A stretch of 64,000 bases of DNA, from contig NZ_JQBM01000001.1 of assembly GCF_001437355.1 (NCBI RefSeq), positions 463,088 through 527,087 of the forward strand. Direction: 5' to 3'. The stretch comes from Weissella viridescens. Its GTDB lineage: Bacteria > Bacillota > Bacilli > Lactobacillales > Lactobacillaceae. The position numbers were made by a program, and so were the translations under genes. The first letter of the stretch is position 1, and the number at the start of each line of letters is the position of its first letter. This document shows, one piece after another, positions 43,302-52,494 of this stretch. The notes below the pieces were generated by a model. It worked only from the letters and a program-made list of their open reading frames with translations. It was not told where the DNA came from and searched no databases.

Positions 43302-44525
43302 TTACTTATCTGAAATTGAAGCAATTCCAGGCAATTCCTTACCTTCAAGGTATTCAAGTGAAGCACCACCACCAGTTGAGATGTGTGTCAATTGGTCAGC
43401 AATTCCAAGTTGTTGAACAGCTGCAGTTGAGTCACCACCACCAACGATAGTCGTTGCATCATTCTTCTTAGTAACTTCAGCAAGCTTTTCACCAATTGCC
43501 AAAGTTCCCTTAGCAAAGTTAGGCATTTCGAACACACCCATAGGTCCGTTCCAAACAACTGTCTTTGCATCATCCAAAACAGAATCAAACAATTCGATTG
43601 ACTTAGGTCCAATATCAAGACCCATGTAACCATCCTTGATACCATCATCAGCGATGTAAGTATCAGCATCGTTAGCAAACTTATCGGCTGCAACAGCATC
43701 AACAGGCAAAACTAGCTTATCACCAGCTTCATCAATTAACTTCTTAGCCAAGTCAACCTTATCTGCTTCAAACAATGAGTTACCGATTGACTTACCATTG
43801 GCAACGTCGAATGTATACGCCATTCCACCACCAACGATAACCTTATCCGCCTTCTTCAAAAGGTTTTGGATAATTTCAATCTTATCAGAAACCTTGGCAC
43901 CACCGATGATAGCAACGAATGGACGCTTTGGATCTGTAACGGCACCACCTAAGAACTTGATTTCCTTTTCCATCAAGAATCCAGCAGCAGTTTGATCAAT
44001 GTTAGATGCAATTCCTACGTTTGACGCGTGTGAACGGTGTGCAGTACCGAAGGCATCGTTGACGAATACATCACCCAATGAAGCCCAGTACTTACCAAGT
44101 GCAGGATCATTCTTTGATTCGCGCTTTGTTTCAACACCATCTTGAACGTCGGCAAAACGTGTGTTCTCAAACACAAGAACTTGTCCATCATCAAGACCAT
44201 TAACAGCCTCTTCCAATTCTGGACCTTCAATTGCAGGAACAAATGTAACAGGTTGTCCCAACAAGTCAGCTAAACGTTGTGCAACAGGCTTCATTGACAA
44301 CTTCTTCTTATCATCTTCAGTCTTTACACGACCCAAGTGTGAGAATACAACGGCACGTCCACCGTTATCCAAAACATATTTAATTGATGGCAATGCAGCC
44401 TTAATACGGTTGTCGTTTGCAACTTCAACTTCGCCTTTTTCTTCCTTCAATGGCACGTTGAAATCAACACGCATTAGAACCTTCTTACCTTTAACATCCA
44501 AGTCTTCAAGAGTTAACTTAGCCAT
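43302..44525 (-). CDS. pgk: Phosphoglycerate kinase
   Basis: Makes ATP and 3-phosphoglycerate from 1,3-bisphosphoglycerate in glycolysis. 407 residues with 'RVDFNVPL', 'SHLGRVK' and 'GGGDSTAAV'. Downstream of gap, but gap has its own terminator and pgk has an extended -10 (TGTTATAAT) immediately before it, so pgk can be transcribed separately. Confidence 0.98.
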   Translation of the reverse strand: MAKLTLEDLDVKGKKVLMRVDFNVPLKEEKGEVEVANDNRIKAALPSIKYVLDNGGRAVVFSHLGRVKTEDDKKKLSMKPVAQRLADLLGQPVTFVPAIEGPELEEAVNGLDDGQVLVFENTRFADVQDGVETKRESKNDPALGKYWASLGDVFVNDAFGTAHRSHASNVGIASNIDQTAAGFLMEKEIKFLGGAVTDPKRPFVAIIGGAKVSDKIEIIQNLLKKADKVIVGGGMAYTFDVANGKSIGNSLFEADKVDLAKKLIDEAGDKLVLPVDAVAADKFANDADTYIADDGIKDGYMGLDIGPKSIELFDSVLDDAKTVVWNGPMGVFEMPNFAKGTLAIGEKLAEVTKKNDATTIVGGGDSTAAVQQLGIADQLTHISTGGGASLEYLEGKELPGIASISDK

Positions 44526-44563
44526 AATAAGAACTTCCTTCTTTCTATACTTTTATATCTGTA

Positions 44564-44569
44564 ATTATA
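44564..44569 (-). promoter_or_regulatory. Extended -10 promoter of pgk
   Basis: Minus strand TGTTATAAT, about 40 bases before the pgk ATG, immediately after the gap terminator. Confidence 0.7.
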
Positions 44570-44581
44570 ACATTTTTTGAA

Positions 44582-44641
44582 AAAAACAGGCGATTCAGTT
44601 TACACTAAACCCCCTGTTTTTTTAACGAACTGAATCGCTTA
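44582..44641 (-). terminator. Two overlapping hairpins after gap
   Basis: Minus strand: an outer stem AGCGATTCAGTT / AACTGAATCGC followed by CTGTTTTTTT, and an alternative stem AAAAAACAGG / CCTGTTTTTTT whose 5' arm sits in the loop of the first. They are mutually exclusive as drawn. Both end at the same T-tract. Confidence 0.75.
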
Positions 44642-45652
44642 TTAAAGCTCTGCCAAGTGCTTCAAAGTACGGATCATGTTTGAAGTGAAACCGTATTCAT
44701 TGTCATACCAAGCAGCAGTCTTAACCAATTGGTGATCACCAGCTGTTACGACTTCAGTCAAAGTTGGGTCAAAGACAGAACCGTGTGTGTCTCCGATGAT
44801 ATCTGAAGAAACAATTTCATCACCGTTGTAACCGAATGATGGAGTTTCGTACTTCTTCATTGCATCGTTAACTTCTTCTGCAGTAACCTTCTTGTCCAAG
44901 ATAGTTGTCAATTCAGTAATTGAACCGTCAACAACTTGTACACGTTGTGCATGTCCGTTCAACTTACCCTTCAATTCTGGAACAACCAAACCGATGGCCT
45001 TAGCAGCACCAGTTGAGTGAGGAATTGTGTTGGCAGCAGCTGTACGGTTGTTACGTGGCTTGCTTCCACGAGGTCCGTCCAAGATCATTTGTGTTGAAGT
45101 GTAAGCGTGAATAGTTGTCATCGTTCCAACTTCAATTCCAAATTCCTTGTTCAATGCATCAGCCAATGGAGCCAATGATTGAGTAGTACATGAACCAGCA
45201 GAAACAATGTTATCTTCTGGAGTCAAGATATCTTGGTTAACACCGTAAACAACAGTATTGATATCACCAGCAGGTGCTGAGATCAATACCTTCTTGGCAC
45301 CAGCGTCCAAGTGAGCTTGTGCCTTTTCCTTTGAAGTGTAGAAACCAGTTGATTCCAAAACAACGTCAACGCCGTCGTTTTCAACCCACTTCAAATCAGC
45401 AGCATTCTTTTCAGCATAAACACGGTACTTCTTACCGTCAACGATGATACCATCTTCGTCAGCCGAAACTTCAGCGTCCAATGTACCATGAGTTGAGTCA
45501 TACTTTAGCAAATATGCCAACATTGCAGGGTTAGTCAAGTCGTTGATAGCAACAACTTCGATGTCATCTGCAGCATCCTTTAATTCAAGAATACGGCGGA
45601 ATGCCAAACGACCAATACGTCCAAATCCATTAATACCAATCTTTACAGTCAT
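44642..45652 (-). CDS. gap: Glyceraldehyde-3-phosphate dehydrogenase
   Basis: 336 residues: NAD-binding '[13 protein letters not shown]' at the N-terminus and catalytic Cys in '[12 protein letters not shown]' (usual ASCTTNCLAP; the second Cys is Ser here). ATG 45652 follows AGGA at good spacing; the longer frame to 45679 is not used. Preceded by TTGCGA-17-TATAAT. Glycolytic neighbour of pgk. Confidence 0.97.
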   Translation of the reverse strand: MTVKIGINGFGRIGRLAFRRILELKDAADDIEVVAINDLTNPAMLAYLLKYDSTHGTLDAEVSADEDGIIVDGKKYRVYAEKNAADLKWVENDGVDVVLESTGFYTSKEKAQAHLDAGAKKVLISAPAGDINTVVYGVNQDILTPEDNIVSAGSCTTQSLAPLADALNKEFGIEVGTMTTIHAYTSTQMILDGPRGSKPRNNRTAAANTIPHSTGAAKAIGLVVPELKGKLNGHAQRVQVVDGSITELTTILDKKVTAEEVNDAMKKYETPSFGYNGDEIVSSDIIGDTHGSVFDPTLTEVVTAGDHQLVKTAAWYDNEYGFTSNMIRTLKHLAEL

Positions 45653-45703
45653 GATAAATGATTCCTCCCAGAACTTCATTTCGTAAACTTTTTTACAAGT
45701 ATT

Positions 45704-45732
45704 ATTATACGACTTTGTTTAACAATTCGCAA
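45704..45732 (-). promoter_or_regulatory. Sigma-A promoter of gap
   Basis: TTGCGA (45727-45732), 17-base spacer, TATAAT (45704-45709), minus strand. Confidence 0.8.
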
Positions 45733-45801
45733 ACTTTCAGACCGTTTTTTTGCGGACACATCATGTGACTGCTAATCACGATACGCAAGGCGTTTGTCTG
45801 C

Positions 45802-46011
45802 TTACTTTATTTTCCAATCCAAGACGTCTTGCAAGGCATCTTCATGGTTTCTTAGCGTGACACGCAATTCTTGTGACATATTTTTCATAATGAGGTTTCC
45901 GACACCCTTGAAAACTGGTGTAAGGCCGATAACTGCCATGCGAACGATAATAAGCACTGTGATAAACACAACAACCACTGTTAGAATTCCGATCATATTT
46001 TGAATTGGCAT
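45802..46011 (-). CDS. Small membrane protein, putative target of the XRE regulator
   Basis: 69 residues: one N-terminal transmembrane helix (about 6-27, 'MIGILTVVVVFITVLIIVRM'), a short amphipathic stretch, and a charged C-terminal helix ('QELRVTLRNHEDALQDVLDWKIK'). GAGGAG precedes the ATG. Its predicted promoter (TTGCAA-17-TATACT at about 46096-46125) carries the TTAGTTTAAACCTAA palindrome in the spacer, so repression by the neighbouring XRE protein is likely. Function unknown. Confidence 0.75.
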   Translation of the reverse strand: MPIQNMIGILTVVVVFITVLIIVRMAVIGLTPVFKGVGNLIMKNMSQELRVTLRNHEDALQDVLDWKIK

Positions 46012-46039
46012 AATAAATACTCCTCTTTTTAATTAACTT

Positions 46040-46139
46040 TAACTTAACTTTAGGTTTAAATAAAAGCTCAGCAATTAAGCTAAGCTACTCTTTAAGTATA
46101 TATTAGGTTTAAACTAATTGCAATAGGTTTAATTTAATT
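46040..46139 (-). promoter_or_regulatory. Operator-rich promoter region with an internal hairpin
   Basis: Minus strand contains TTAAACCTA at about 46125-46133, the palindrome TTAGTTTAAACCTAA (46105-46119) inside a TTGCAA-17-TATACT promoter, a hairpin AGCTTAGC-TTAATT-GCTGAGCT followed by TTTTATTT (about 46058-46083), and a third TTTAAACCTAA near 46049-46059. The hairpin lies between promoter and gene and may terminate upstream transcription or attenuate. Confidence 0.6.
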
Positions 46140-46584
46140 CGCCACTCCTACGGTAGAAATCTAAAGTTGCCTGAGCAAAATCTATTGGATACCCAAAAGC
46201 TTCTTCCAACATCCATGGTGCTAAAGGCATGTCTGGGTGCTGTTTTGCCACGCGTTTTAAGTCTTCTGCACTGGTCATATAAGTTAAAACCGACTCACGT
46301 GCAGACACTTCATTATTTTGTGCACGTGTCGACTGATAATCTAACAAGTCCCCTAAATCTGAAATCGCATGAAAATATTCTTCGACAAGTGTTTCAGCTT
46401 TCTCAAAGGTCGACAATGCTTTATCAATGAAGATATATACTTTGCCATCTTTTATTGACGTGACTCCTGCTAGTCCTGAATTTTCTTGCAGTGGAATCGT
46501 GTCCAAGATTGTTGCTGGCATCCCGCGTTCTGCTAAATCATTTTCCACCCGTATGAGTAAATCCTCATACCGATTATTTTGCAT
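46129..46584 (-). CDS. ImmA/IrrE-like protein with EExxH in place of HExxH
   Basis: 151 residues. The protease-like segment is 'TLVEEYFHAISDLGDLL' followed by 'NNEVSARESVLTYM', which aligns with the EELGH-type ImmA-like proteins that follow phage repressors. The first zinc His is Glu, so classical zinc protease activity is uncertain. It overlaps the end of the XRE gene by 11 bases, so the pair is translationally coupled. It probably senses a signal for the XRE regulator by analogy with ImmA. Confidence 0.75.
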   Translation of the reverse strand: MQNNRYEDLLIRVENDLAERGMPATILDTIPLQENSGLAGVTSIKDGKVYIFIDKALSTFEKAETLVEEYFHAISDLGDLLDYQSTRAQNNEVSARESVLTYMTSAEDLKRVAKQHPDMPLAPWMLEEAFGYPIDFAQATLDFYRRSGELN

Positions 46585-46957
46585 TGCGATCCTCGTAATC
46601 TGCGATGAGACCTTCTACATATGCTTTAGCACGGTCAACAACACGTTGGCGCTCATCATCAGGTAATCCTGAAATATCTAAGCCCCAATGTGCTGCCATG
46701 AGTGCTGGTTCCTCTGAGACAGTTGCATTGGCCATTTGGTCTGGATCTTCAACGAGTTCAGACTTTGATACATTAAAGTACTCTGCCATCTGTTCAATTT
46801 TGTTGATACGCGGATACGTCTTTCCATTACACCAATCTGAAATTGTTGCCGTTGATACACCTACGACTTCTGACAACTTCGCTGCTGTCATACCGTGTTG
46901 TTTCAAAAGGCGCTTAATATTACGCCCCATGATGTCTTTTCCTTCTGAGCTTGCCAT
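46574..46957 (-). CDS. XRE-family transcriptional regulator
   Basis: 127 residues. Helix-turn-helix at about 12-66 ('GMTAAKLSEVVGVSTATISDWCNGKTYPR', 'IEQMAEYFNVSKSELVED'), then a C-terminal dimerisation region ('LPDDERQRVVDRAKAYVEGLI'). AAAGGTGA precedes the ATG. The promoter has TTGCAT-17-TATCAT with a TTAGGTTAAACCTTGC site against its -35, suggesting autoregulation. Overlaps the ImmA-like gene. Resembles a stand-alone phage-derived switch. Confidence 0.88.
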   Translation of the reverse strand: MASSEGKDIMGRNIKRLLKQHGMTAAKLSEVVGVSTATISDWCNGKTYPRINKIEQMAEYFNVSKSELVEDPDQMANATVSEEPALMAAHWGLDISGLPDDERQRVVDRAKAYVEGLIADYEDRNAK

Positions 46958-47028
46958 AGTGTCACCTTTTCGTATTTTGTCATTTATATTCTATATTAGC
47001 TATGATAAAGGGAAACTTAATAAAATGC

Positions 47029-47044
47029 AAGGTTTAACCTAATT
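47029..47044. promoter_or_regulatory. XRE operator at its own promoter
   Basis: AGGTTTAACCT palindrome with flanking AATT. Same core as the sites at 46105-46119 and 54521-54534. Confidence 0.6.
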
Positions 47045-47102
47045 GTAATATTATGAATTGCTTTTGCTTAATTGCTCGGCTATAATATGACGAGTAGTTA
47101 TT

Positions 47103-47174
47103 GGACCCGTAGTGTAATGGATATCACGTTAGATTCCGGTTCTGGAGATGTGGGTTCGATTCCCGCCGGGTTCA
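47103..47174 (+). tRNA. tRNA-Arg (anticodon CCG)
   Basis: Acceptor GGACCCG / CGGGTTC, D arm GTG...CAC, anticodon stem TTAGA / TCTGG with loop TTCCGGT giving CCG at 34-36, and T arm GTGGG-TTCGATT-CCCGC. No encoded CCA; discriminator A. It decodes CGG. Followed by a strong terminator. Confidence 0.95.
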
Positions 47175-47232
47175 TTCTTAAGTCGTTACAAATATTGATT
47201 TATAGCTATTTGTGTTACGTATATACACAATA

Positions 47233-47283
47233 AAAAGTCCTGATAGATTTCTCGTAATTGAGTATCTATCAGGGCTTTTTTAT
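47233..47283 (+). terminator. Terminator after tRNA-Arg
   Basis: Stem AGTCCTGATAGAT / ATCTATCAGGGCT (one wobble) followed by T6. Confidence 0.9.
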
Positions 47284-47322
47284 TTTAAGTTATTTGGCAC
47301 TTTAAATGGTGACCAAACACAT

Positions 47323-48018
47323 TCAGTTACCGATTGCCTGCCTCAAGACGTGCGCATTTTCAAAATCATCGGTGAACACGCCTTCATAACCACGCTCGAA
47401 AATTTGCTTTAACGTTGGTGTATCATCAATGGTCCAGATACGCTGTCGATTGGTCACCTCATTTAGCATTACCGAACGCTTTAAGTGCAAAGCATCTAAT
47501 TGATTTCGTACCATAAAATCTAGCGGACGGGATATCGGCGTCTCACTAATTAAGGCAATTTGCTGTCGTTCATCTAATCTACCGATGCGCTTAACGCTAC
47601 CTAAATTAGCAGATGAAAAAACAGTTTGTTCTGCAAGATCAAATCTATGCACTGCTTCTAAGACCAACGTCTCAATCCCTGGATACTGGATATTTTCCGT
47701 CTTTTGAAAAATCTGTAACACTCGTTCTAAGGTTTGTATCGCGCTTTGCTTCCCCTGCCTTTGTTGTGGGCGTTGCAAATCAGGCATGAGGTGAAACTGG
47801 GCTAACTCTGCCACAGTATAATCTCTAATGTATCCGTGTCCATTTGTTGTACGATCAATTTTTTCATCATGCATAACTATCGGCTGAAAATCTTTCGTTA
47901 GATGCACGTCAAATTCAACTGCCTCACCTTTTTGGGCAATATACTCAAACCCGTCAATTGAATTTTCAATATATTTTCTGGGGACACCACGGTGCCCAAA
48001 AATGGTTGTCTTTCCCAT
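47323..48018 (-). CDS. glpQ: Glycerophosphodiester phosphodiesterase
   Basis: Hydrolyses glycerophosphodiesters (such as glycerophosphocholine) to sn-glycerol-3-phosphate and an alcohol. 231 residues with 'FGHRGVPRKYIENSIDGF' (catalytic His, GHRG), 'VEFDVHLTKD' (the E-x-D metal pair) and 'IVMHDEKIDRTTNGHG'. No signal peptide, so cytosolic, acting on substrate delivered by the adjacent ABC transporter. It starts two bases after the ugpB stop, with the ribosome site inside ugpB. Last gene of the operon. Confidence 0.94.
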   Translation of the reverse strand: MGKTTIFGHRGVPRKYIENSIDGFEYIAQKGEAVEFDVHLTKDFQPIVMHDEKIDRTTNGHGYIRDYTVAELAQFHLMPDLQRPQQRQGKQSAIQTLERVLQIFQKTENIQYPGIETLVLEAVHRFDLAEQTVFSSANLGSVKRIGRLDERQQIALISETPISRPLDFMVRNQLDALHLKRSVMLNEVTNRQRIWTIDDTPTLKQIFERGYEGVFTDDFENAHVLRQAIGN

Positions 48019-48020
48019 AA

Positions 48021-49352
48021 CTATTCTCCAGCTTGCTCATTGGCCGACTTAATATCGGCGTCTGTTTTTTCAGCAGCCTTCGCAAGTTCCTTATTAACAT
48101 TTTTACCATTGATAACATTTTCCATGGCATTTTGTGTATTCACACGTTCTTTTGGCATTGCCGTAATCAAGGCACCAGCTGACGCAGTATTCTTCTTGGT
48201 GTCCTTGAGTTGATCAACTGGAGCTGCCAAGATAGGCGTTTTTTTGAACGCATCCTTAAGTAACCTGGTGTCATAAGACTTCTTATTTATCGCAAAGTAG
48301 CCCGTATCAATTGACCATTGGGCTTGTTCTTTTGGAGAAGTTGCAAACTTTAAGAATTCTGCTGCGCCCTTTTCTTGCTTATTAGACTTACCCTTTGAAA
48401 GCCAGATGCTGGCCCCACCAATTGCCACACCATTAGCTGGCTTATTTTCTGGATGCGGCATGTAAGTCACACCAACATCAAACTTAGCATTCTTTTTAAT
48501 ATCACCAAGTGATGCAGATGAATTCATGAACATATCAATTTGCTTTGACGTAAAGCCAGATAGCTCGTTATCGGCCGCATTTGCCCCAGTGCCATAATCA
48601 ACCAATGTTTTGGCATCTGCATTTGTCTTGATCCAATTTAAAATATTCTTACCAGCAGCATTGTTGAACGTTGACTTAGTCGCTGTCTTTTTTCGACCGT
48701 TCCCATTATTCACTAACTCTTGATTTTGATTGGCTAGCAATTCTTCAAAGTTCCATCCATACGGTAAAATAGAAAGTTTTGCTTTACCTGTTTTTTCTTT
48801 TAACCGTTTAGCTGCATCCGTCACTTGTTCATAAGTCGGACTTTTGGGTAGTTCATCAATTCCGGCTGCTTTAAAGGCATCCTTGTTGTAATACAAGACA
48901 GGGGCACTTGAATTAAAGGGCATTGAGTACAATTTTCCATCAACGCGATAATAATCAAGAATGTTTTCACGGATGTCTGAAGTATCATACTTATACTTTT
49001 TAGTAATCGTTTCCATCGGTTCAATCATACCTGAGGTTGCCAATTGTTTTGTTGAAATTTCATTCGATTGGAAAAGGACTGGGGCTTTCTTGGTGCCACC
49101 TACTGATAGAAATTTGGGCAAAGCTTCAACATATTGCCCTTGGAATTCAGGAACAACTTTATAGTCATTTTGCGATTGATTAAAATCGTTGACCACCCGT
49201 TCGATTGACTTTTGCGTCTCGCCGGTCATTGAGTGCCAAAAAGTAATTTTTTCAGGCTTGCTGGCTGCATTTCCATGAACCGTTGCCAAAGGCATCGCTG
49301 CTCCCACGCCAACTGTTAGTAAAATAGAATACTTCGCGATATGTTTAAACAT
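48021..49352 (-). CDS. ugpB: Substrate-binding protein of a glycerol-3-phosphate/glycerophosphodiester ABC transporter
   Basis: 443 residues of the family 1 extracellular solute-binding fold: signal peptide (1-30, 'GVGAAMPLATVHGNA') and the UgpB signature 'KITFWHSMTGETQKSIERVVNDFN'. No lipobox Cys is visible, which is unusual for a Gram-positive binding protein. Cotranscribed with the permease genes. Ligand by analogy with UgpB and by the adjacent phosphodiesterase. Confidence 0.9.
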   Translation of the reverse strand: MFKHIAKYSILLTVGVGAAMPLATVHGNAASKPEKITFWHSMTGETQKSIERVVNDFNQSQNDYKVVPEFQGQYVEALPKFLSVGGTKKAPVLFQSNEISTKQLATSGMIEPMETITKKYKYDTSDIRENILDYYRVDGKLYSMPFNSSAPVLYYNKDAFKAAGIDELPKSPTYEQVTDAAKRLKEKTGKAKLSILPYGWNFEELLANQNQELVNNGNGRKKTATKSTFNNAAGKNILNWIKTNADAKTLVDYGTGANAADNELSGFTSKQIDMFMNSSASLGDIKKNAKFDVGVTYMPHPENKPANGVAIGGASIWLSKGKSNKQEKGAAEFLKFATSPKEQAQWSIDTGYFAINKKSYDTRLLKDAFKKTPILAAPVDQLKDTKKNTASAGALITAMPKERVNTQNAMENVINGKNVNKELAKAAEKTDADIKSANEQAGE

Positions 49353-49418
49353 GATTTGATTCTCCTATTAATCGTTTTGATGTTATATCGTAGCTCATAA
49401 ACTGTTGGGTGCGTGTTG

Positions 49419-50237
49419 CTATTTAATCACACCACTCGTTAAACCATTTTTAAAATATTTTTGACCAAAGAAAATAATCAGCATTGTTGGAATAACAACG
49501 ATAATGGTTGCTGCCATAATCAAACCCCAATTACTGGCCGTATCCTGAGCGCGCATTTGACGTAACCCAATTTGCGCCGTACGTACTTTATCATTATCCG
49601 TCGAAATTAAGGGCCATAGATACATGTTCCAATTTGTTAGAAAGCTGTATAACGCAAAAGTAATCAAACTTATCTTACAATATGGCATCACCACCTTTGT
49701 TATAAACTGGAAATGGGATAGACCTTCAATCTGACTCAATTGTTTCAATTCAGGAGGCAACTGCTCGAAACTTGTTTTGATCATAAACGTACCAAAAGCG
49801 GATGCTAAAAATGGCAAGGCCATTGCTGAATAAGTGTTGAGCAGATTTAAATCACGCATCAAATTAAAGTTTGGAATAATTTGCGACTCGAACGGTAACA
49901 TCATCGTACTCAAAAAAATAACAAACGCAGTCTTTTTAAATTTGAAATCTAAAAAGACGAACGCATAGGCAGCTAAAATTGATAGAACTAATTGTCCAAT
50001 CATCACCACCCCTGACACGATTAAACTATGCAGCAAGAATTGTGCCATGTGTGTGTCAGTAAAGACACGGACATAATTACTAAACACTAATTTTTGAGGA
50101 AACAAGTTACCTTGTGAAATGGAACTGCTTGATGACAAACTCAAAGAAATTCCCAGTAAAAGCGGAACCATCAAAATGATGGCAATCACACTCAATAATA
50201 GATAGTTTCCAATTTGTTTTGTTCGATTAACCTGCAT
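49419..50237 (-). CDS. ugpE: ABC transporter permease, UgpE-like
   Basis: 272 residues with six transmembrane helices and the EAA loop ('EGLSHFQFITKVVMPYCKISL'). The start overlaps the end of ugpA by 11 bases. Partner of UgpA in the membrane. Confidence 0.93.
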   Translation of the reverse strand: MQVNRTKQIGNYLLLSVIAIILMVPLLLGISLSLSSSSSISQGNLFPQKLVFSNYVRVFTDTHMAQFLLHSLIVSGVVMIGQLVLSILAAYAFVFLDFKFKKTAFVIFLSTMMLPFESQIIPNFNLMRDLNLLNTYSAMALPFLASAFGTFMIKTSFEQLPPELKQLSQIEGLSHFQFITKVVMPYCKISLITFALYSFLTNWNMYLWPLISTDNDKVRTAQIGLRQMRAQDTASNWGLIMAATIIVVIPTMLIIFFGQKYFKNGLTSGVIK

Positions 50238-51105
50238 ATTTAGCCGCCTTCCGCTTATTTAAGTAGAATTGGATAAACGTAAAGATCATAATAATAACCG
50301 TCAACACGACTGATTCGGCACTTGCACGACCGATTGTATGATTTACAAACGCATCCTGATAAATTGAGTAAACTAAAAGATTCGTATGATAGTCTGGTCC
50401 ACCAGCTGTTAAAATATCGACTTGTCCAAAAGTTTGGAAAGCATTAATCAACGTTACAACCATCACAAAAAATAGCGTTGGTTCAGTCGCTGGTAAAGTA
50501 ATTTTACGTAAACGTAACCACTTTGAAGCACCATTCAAATCTGCCACTTGGTATAGATCCGTTGGTATCGCTTGAACTGCGCCTAATAAGATTAGGAAAG
50601 CAAACCCAATATTCATCCAAACGGTTGTGCCGATAATAGCCACCAAAGCCCAGACTGGGTCCGACAGCCAATTCACATCTGGCAAATGCAATGCGGCAAG
50701 GACCTTACTAAATAGACCAATTTGGGGATTAAACATAAATAACCACAAAATTGAAGCTACAGTTACCGAAATCCCCATTGTTGCTGAAAAAATTGTTCGG
50801 AAAAGCCCCATACCTCGCATTTTTTTACTCGCTAGGATTGCCAAAAAATAGGCGCATAGTACTGTAAAGATTGAAGTTGCAATGACAAAAATCATCGTAA
50901 CCGTAATTGATGTCATAAAGCTATCTGAATGAAATAGATTTATAAAGTTTTTGAAACCGACAAATTTAATTGGGTTCCCCATCAAATCAGTTAATTGGGT
51001 GATCAACCAAAATGTTTTAATCATGGGATAGAAAACAAACATCCCCAAAACGACTATTGAAGGCAGTAATAAGACCAACGCTAATAAATTCTGTTTCTTT
51101 TGCAT
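50227..51105 (-). CDS. ugpA: ABC transporter permease, UgpA-like
   Basis: 292 residues with six transmembrane helices and the EAA loop around 'VADLNGASKWLRLRKITLPAT'. Follows ugpC by 23 bases in the same operon. Confidence 0.93.
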   Translation of the reverse strand: MQKKQNLLALVLLLPSIVVLGMFVFYPMIKTFWLITQLTDLMGNPIKFVGFKNFINLFHSDSFMTSITVTMIFVIATSIFTVLCAYFLAILASKKMRGMGLFRTIFSATMGISVTVASILWLFMFNPQIGLFSKVLAALHLPDVNWLSDPVWALVAIIGTTVWMNIGFAFLILLGAVQAIPTDLYQVADLNGASKWLRLRKITLPATEPTLFFVMVVTLINAFQTFGQVDILTAGGPDYHTNLLVYSIYQDAFVNHTIGRASAESVVLTVIIMIFTFIQFYLNKRKAAKYAG

Positions 51106-51128
51106 TATTTTCCCTTAATACCCTTTAC

Positions 51129-52202
51129 TTAAACGGCCAATTCGTTGATTGGACCAAGCCCAACTAAACGATCATCTGCATCAAACAACATCATTTGATC
51201 TGGTAAGATATCAAAGGCAATCTCATTACCTGTTCGCAGATTTAATTGGTCACTCACCTTCAATCTAAATGGCTCTGCTGCGCCAATTTCAACCGAAATG
51301 TTTGTCCCATCACCTAGTGGTTCAATATGTGTAATCCGTCCCCTAAAAGCGCCTTGAGGTGTTAACCGGACACTTTCAGGACGAACACCAATTCGGACAG
51401 GACCAGCCAATTCATGGTTAAAGGTTATTTCAACACCATTAACAAATTGGAGACGATTTCCCATTAATTGCCCATCAAGCAAATTTATGGCAGGTGAACC
51501 AAAGAAATCGGCTACATAAGTATTCGCTGGTGCATTATACAGATCTAACGGTGCACCAATCTGTTCGATGCGCCCCTGGTTCAATAGCATCACTTGATCA
51601 CCCATAGTCATAGCTTCTGTTTGGTCATGGGTCACATAAACAACAGTTAACCCCAAGTGCTGTTGTAACGCTCGAATCTCACGACGCATCTCGGCGCGTA
51701 GTTTCGCATCTAAATTTGATAACGGTTCGTCCATCAAAATGACTTTTGCGTCTGAGACCAATGCACGTGCTAAGGAAACGCGTTGACGTTGCCCACCCGA
51801 TAAATTTGTAGGTCGCTTATCCTTGTACTCAGTCAAATGAACTGTTTGTAAAACTTCATTTAAACGTTCCTGTTGCACTTCCTTATCCACATGGCGAGCC
51901 TTTAACCCAAAAATAATATTTTCGGATACGGTTAAATTTGGCATTAGCGCATAATTTTGAAACACCATTGCTAAATGCCGATCCTTAGGTGGTAGATTAG
52001 TGACATCCCGTCCATCAATTTCAATGGTCCCATCATTAATTGGAATAAAACCAGCAATTGCGTTTAAAATGGTACTTTTCCCAGATCCTGACGCACCCAC
52101 TAGTACATAAAATTGGCCATCCTCAATTTCAGTATTAATATCTTTTAAAACTTCTTCTCCATTGTCATATGTTTTCTTTATGTGCTTTAACTTAATTGAC
52201 AT
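51129..52202 (-). CDS. ugpC: ABC transporter ATP-binding protein, UgpC/MsmX family
   Basis: 357 residues: Walker A 'GASGSGKST' (about 38-46), 'LSGGQRQRVSLARAL', Walker B 'VILMDEPLSNLD', and a C-terminal TOBE domain. First gene of the ugpCAEB-glpQ operon. A cre-like sequence (TGAAAACGCTTTAT, 52344-52357) lies about 140 bases upstream, so carbon catabolite control is possible. Confidence 0.93.
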   Translation of the reverse strand: MSIKLKHIKKTYDNGEEVLKDINTEIEDGQFYVLVGASGSGKSTILNAIAGFIPINDGTIEIDGRDVTNLPPKDRHLAMVFQNYALMPNLTVSENIIFGLKARHVDKEVQQERLNEVLQTVHLTEYKDKRPTNLSGGQRQRVSLARALVSDAKVILMDEPLSNLDAKLRAEMRREIRALQQHLGLTVVYVTHDQTEAMTMGDQVMLLNQGRIEQIGAPLDLYNAPANTYVADFFGSPAINLLDGQLMGNRLQFVNGVEITFNHELAGPVRIGVRPESVRLTPQGAFRGRITHIEPLGDGTNISVEIGAAEPFRLKVSDQLNLRTGNEIAFDILPDQMMLFDADDRLVGLGPINELAV

Positions 52203-52343
52203 GCGCCTTAAATCCCTTCTCCTGTAACCAATTGGTTAATTAATGTTTATTACAAGATTAACTTTAGCAAGTCTTTGTAAATCTACTTTAGTAAACAGGT
52301 AAAGACTTTTCCCGCGGTGTAAGCAAATAAGGGTCAAAACTCA

Positions 52344-52357
52344 TGAAAACGCTTTAT
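52344..52357. promoter_or_regulatory. Possible cre (CcpA) site upstream of ugpC
   Basis: TGAAAACGCTTTAT fits 12 of 14 positions of TGWAANCGNTNWCA. Weak; position is also upstream of the plus-strand gene at 52495. Confidence 0.4.
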
Positions 52358-52438
52358 TGTAAATATTTCACCTTCATTTGAAATATATCTGTTATACAAA
52401 TCAATTTATCAAATTTAAGCTTCATTAAAACGCAATCG

Positions 52439-52447
52439 TGTTATAAT
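52439..52447 (+). promoter_or_regulatory. Extended -10 promoter
   Basis: TGTTATAAT 48 bases before the start codon of the small helical protein gene. Confidence 0.75.
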
Positions 52448-52494
52448 GAATTTGTAACATAGTTGCAACACAAAATAGATGGAGGATTTTACAC

